Shown here piece by piece: positions 13,588-13,931 of a stretch of 13,931 nucleotides of DNA. Location of the stretch: NCBI GenBank assembly GCA_004212095.1, contig RXIJ01000021.1:1-13931 (forward strand), written 5' to 3'. The position numbers were made by a program, and so were the translations under genes. This stretch comes from Methanosarcinales archaeon (GTDB lineage Archaea; Halobacteriota; Methanosarcinia; Methanosarcinales; EX4572-44). Below the pieces are notes generated by a model. The model was not told the origin of the DNA. It searched no databases and saw only the letters and a program-made list of their open reading frames with translations. Position 1 is the first letter of the stretch, and the number at the start of each line of letters is the position of its first letter.

Positions 13588-13931
13588 ATGAATCAAACGA
13601 ACGCAAAACAATACCCAGAAGATCGACCGGCCGGTGAGAACGCTGTTTCTGCACAGGCACGTGAACGATATCAAGAAGATGCTACAAGTTCTCCACAAGC
13701 TGGACCCACAGCATCTGGCAGCGAAGCCACAGGCGAACAACCCATCCCTGGAAACATAGAGTGTTCCAGTTCTACTGGGGATAGTCCGCCTGCAAAATCC
13801 CATGTCTATGCGCTGGGTAGAGTCGAGGCGCGTTTTCCGACTATTTCGATAGAAAAAGAATTTGCCCAGGCAACTGGACGATCAGATACAGCCGGACTTA
13901 CAGACCAACAGACATTACATGAAGTCCTGTC
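13588..13931 (+). CDS. PatG-like protein (cyanobactin-maturation-type domain), partial
   Basis: ATG at 13588, three bases after GGAGGAG, opens a frame that runs off the right edge (114 codons visible). Residues 1-70 are polar and low in complexity, rich in Q, S, T, P, G and A, with no signal peptide or membrane helix. From residue 72 the sequence reads HVYALGRVEARFPTISIEKE and FAQATGRSDTAGLTDQQTLH. I recognise this as the start of the conserved non-protease domain of PatG/PatA-type proteins, which lies beside the subtilisin-like macrocyclase in cyanobactin clusters. Here the disordered leader stands where the protease would be, so this may be a stand-alone PatG-domain protein. Its role in those pathways is not settled. 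The gene has its own archaeal promoter and sits at the border of a degraded region, which suggests acquired DNA. The domain call rests on motif memory without a search. Confidence 0.7.
   Translation, partial: MNQTNAKQYPEDRPAGENAVSAQARERYQEDATSSPQAGPTASGSEATGEQPIPGNIECSSSTGDSPPAKSHVYALGRVEARFPTISIEKEFAQATGRSDTAGLTDQQTLHEVL

Noticed and set aside
13573..13803. 76-codon minus-strand open frame opposite the PatG-like gene
   Set aside because: The plus strand has a promoter, a ribosome site and recognisable motifs; the minus-strand frame has none.

Overview
The window reads as archaeal DNA from a methanogen-like or anaerobic alkane/methane-oxidising lineage of the Halobacteriota type. The markers are an archaeal CO dehydrogenase/acetyl-CoA decarbonylase alpha and epsilon subunit pair (cdhA, cdhB), the archaea-specific Glu-tRNA(Gln) amidotransferase subunit gatE, a Drg/Rbg-type GTPase, BRE/TATA-like promoters and Shine-Dalgarno motifs of the GGAGG type. 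The exact genus cannot be fixed from the sequence alone. Several genes use TTG starts, and cdhA appears to start at ATA.

Layout. Positions 1-2836, minus strand: the 5' part of an RNase H-like (YprB-type) exonuclease gene cut by the window edge, a two-gene unit (86-residue PepSY-like small protein plus PIN-domain nuclease) that looks like a toxin-antitoxin-type module, and a 436-residue coiled-coil protein of unknown function. Positions 2920-4011, minus: Drg-family GTPase. A short divergent spacer with a TATA box leads to positions 4138-5996, plus: a DUF485 membrane protein translationally coupled (TAATG) to an ActP-type sodium/acetate symporter, closed by a clear stem-loop/poly-T terminator. 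Positions 6048-6613: AT-rich spacer with intergenic repeats and the broken N-terminal remnant of an IS630-type transposase. Positions 6614-11427, minus: gatE, cdhA and cdhB, closely spaced and perhaps co-transcribed. The acetyl-CoA synthase genes cdhC/D/E that often follow cdhAB are absent here.

Positions 11452-13461 form a gene graveyard: the C-terminal stub of a DNA methyltransferase, an intergenic repeat, a full-span but multiply frameshifted DDE transposase, the signal-peptide end of a secreted protein, and, joined directly to it, the last ~58 codons of a phenylalanyl-tRNA synthetase beta gene. Right after this debris, an intact archaeal promoter, a 9-bp leader hairpin and a strong ribosome-binding site introduce a gene that runs off the right edge. 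Its product has a disordered N-terminus followed by a motif block that I recognise as PatG-like (cyanobactin maturation). This is the best candidate here for entry into an undescribed system, most of which would lie beyond the window.

Functionally, the symporter could supply acetate and the CdhAB pair handles CO/CO2 interconversion in the acetyl-CoA pathway, but the two lie in convergent units and the intermediate enzymes are not in this window.
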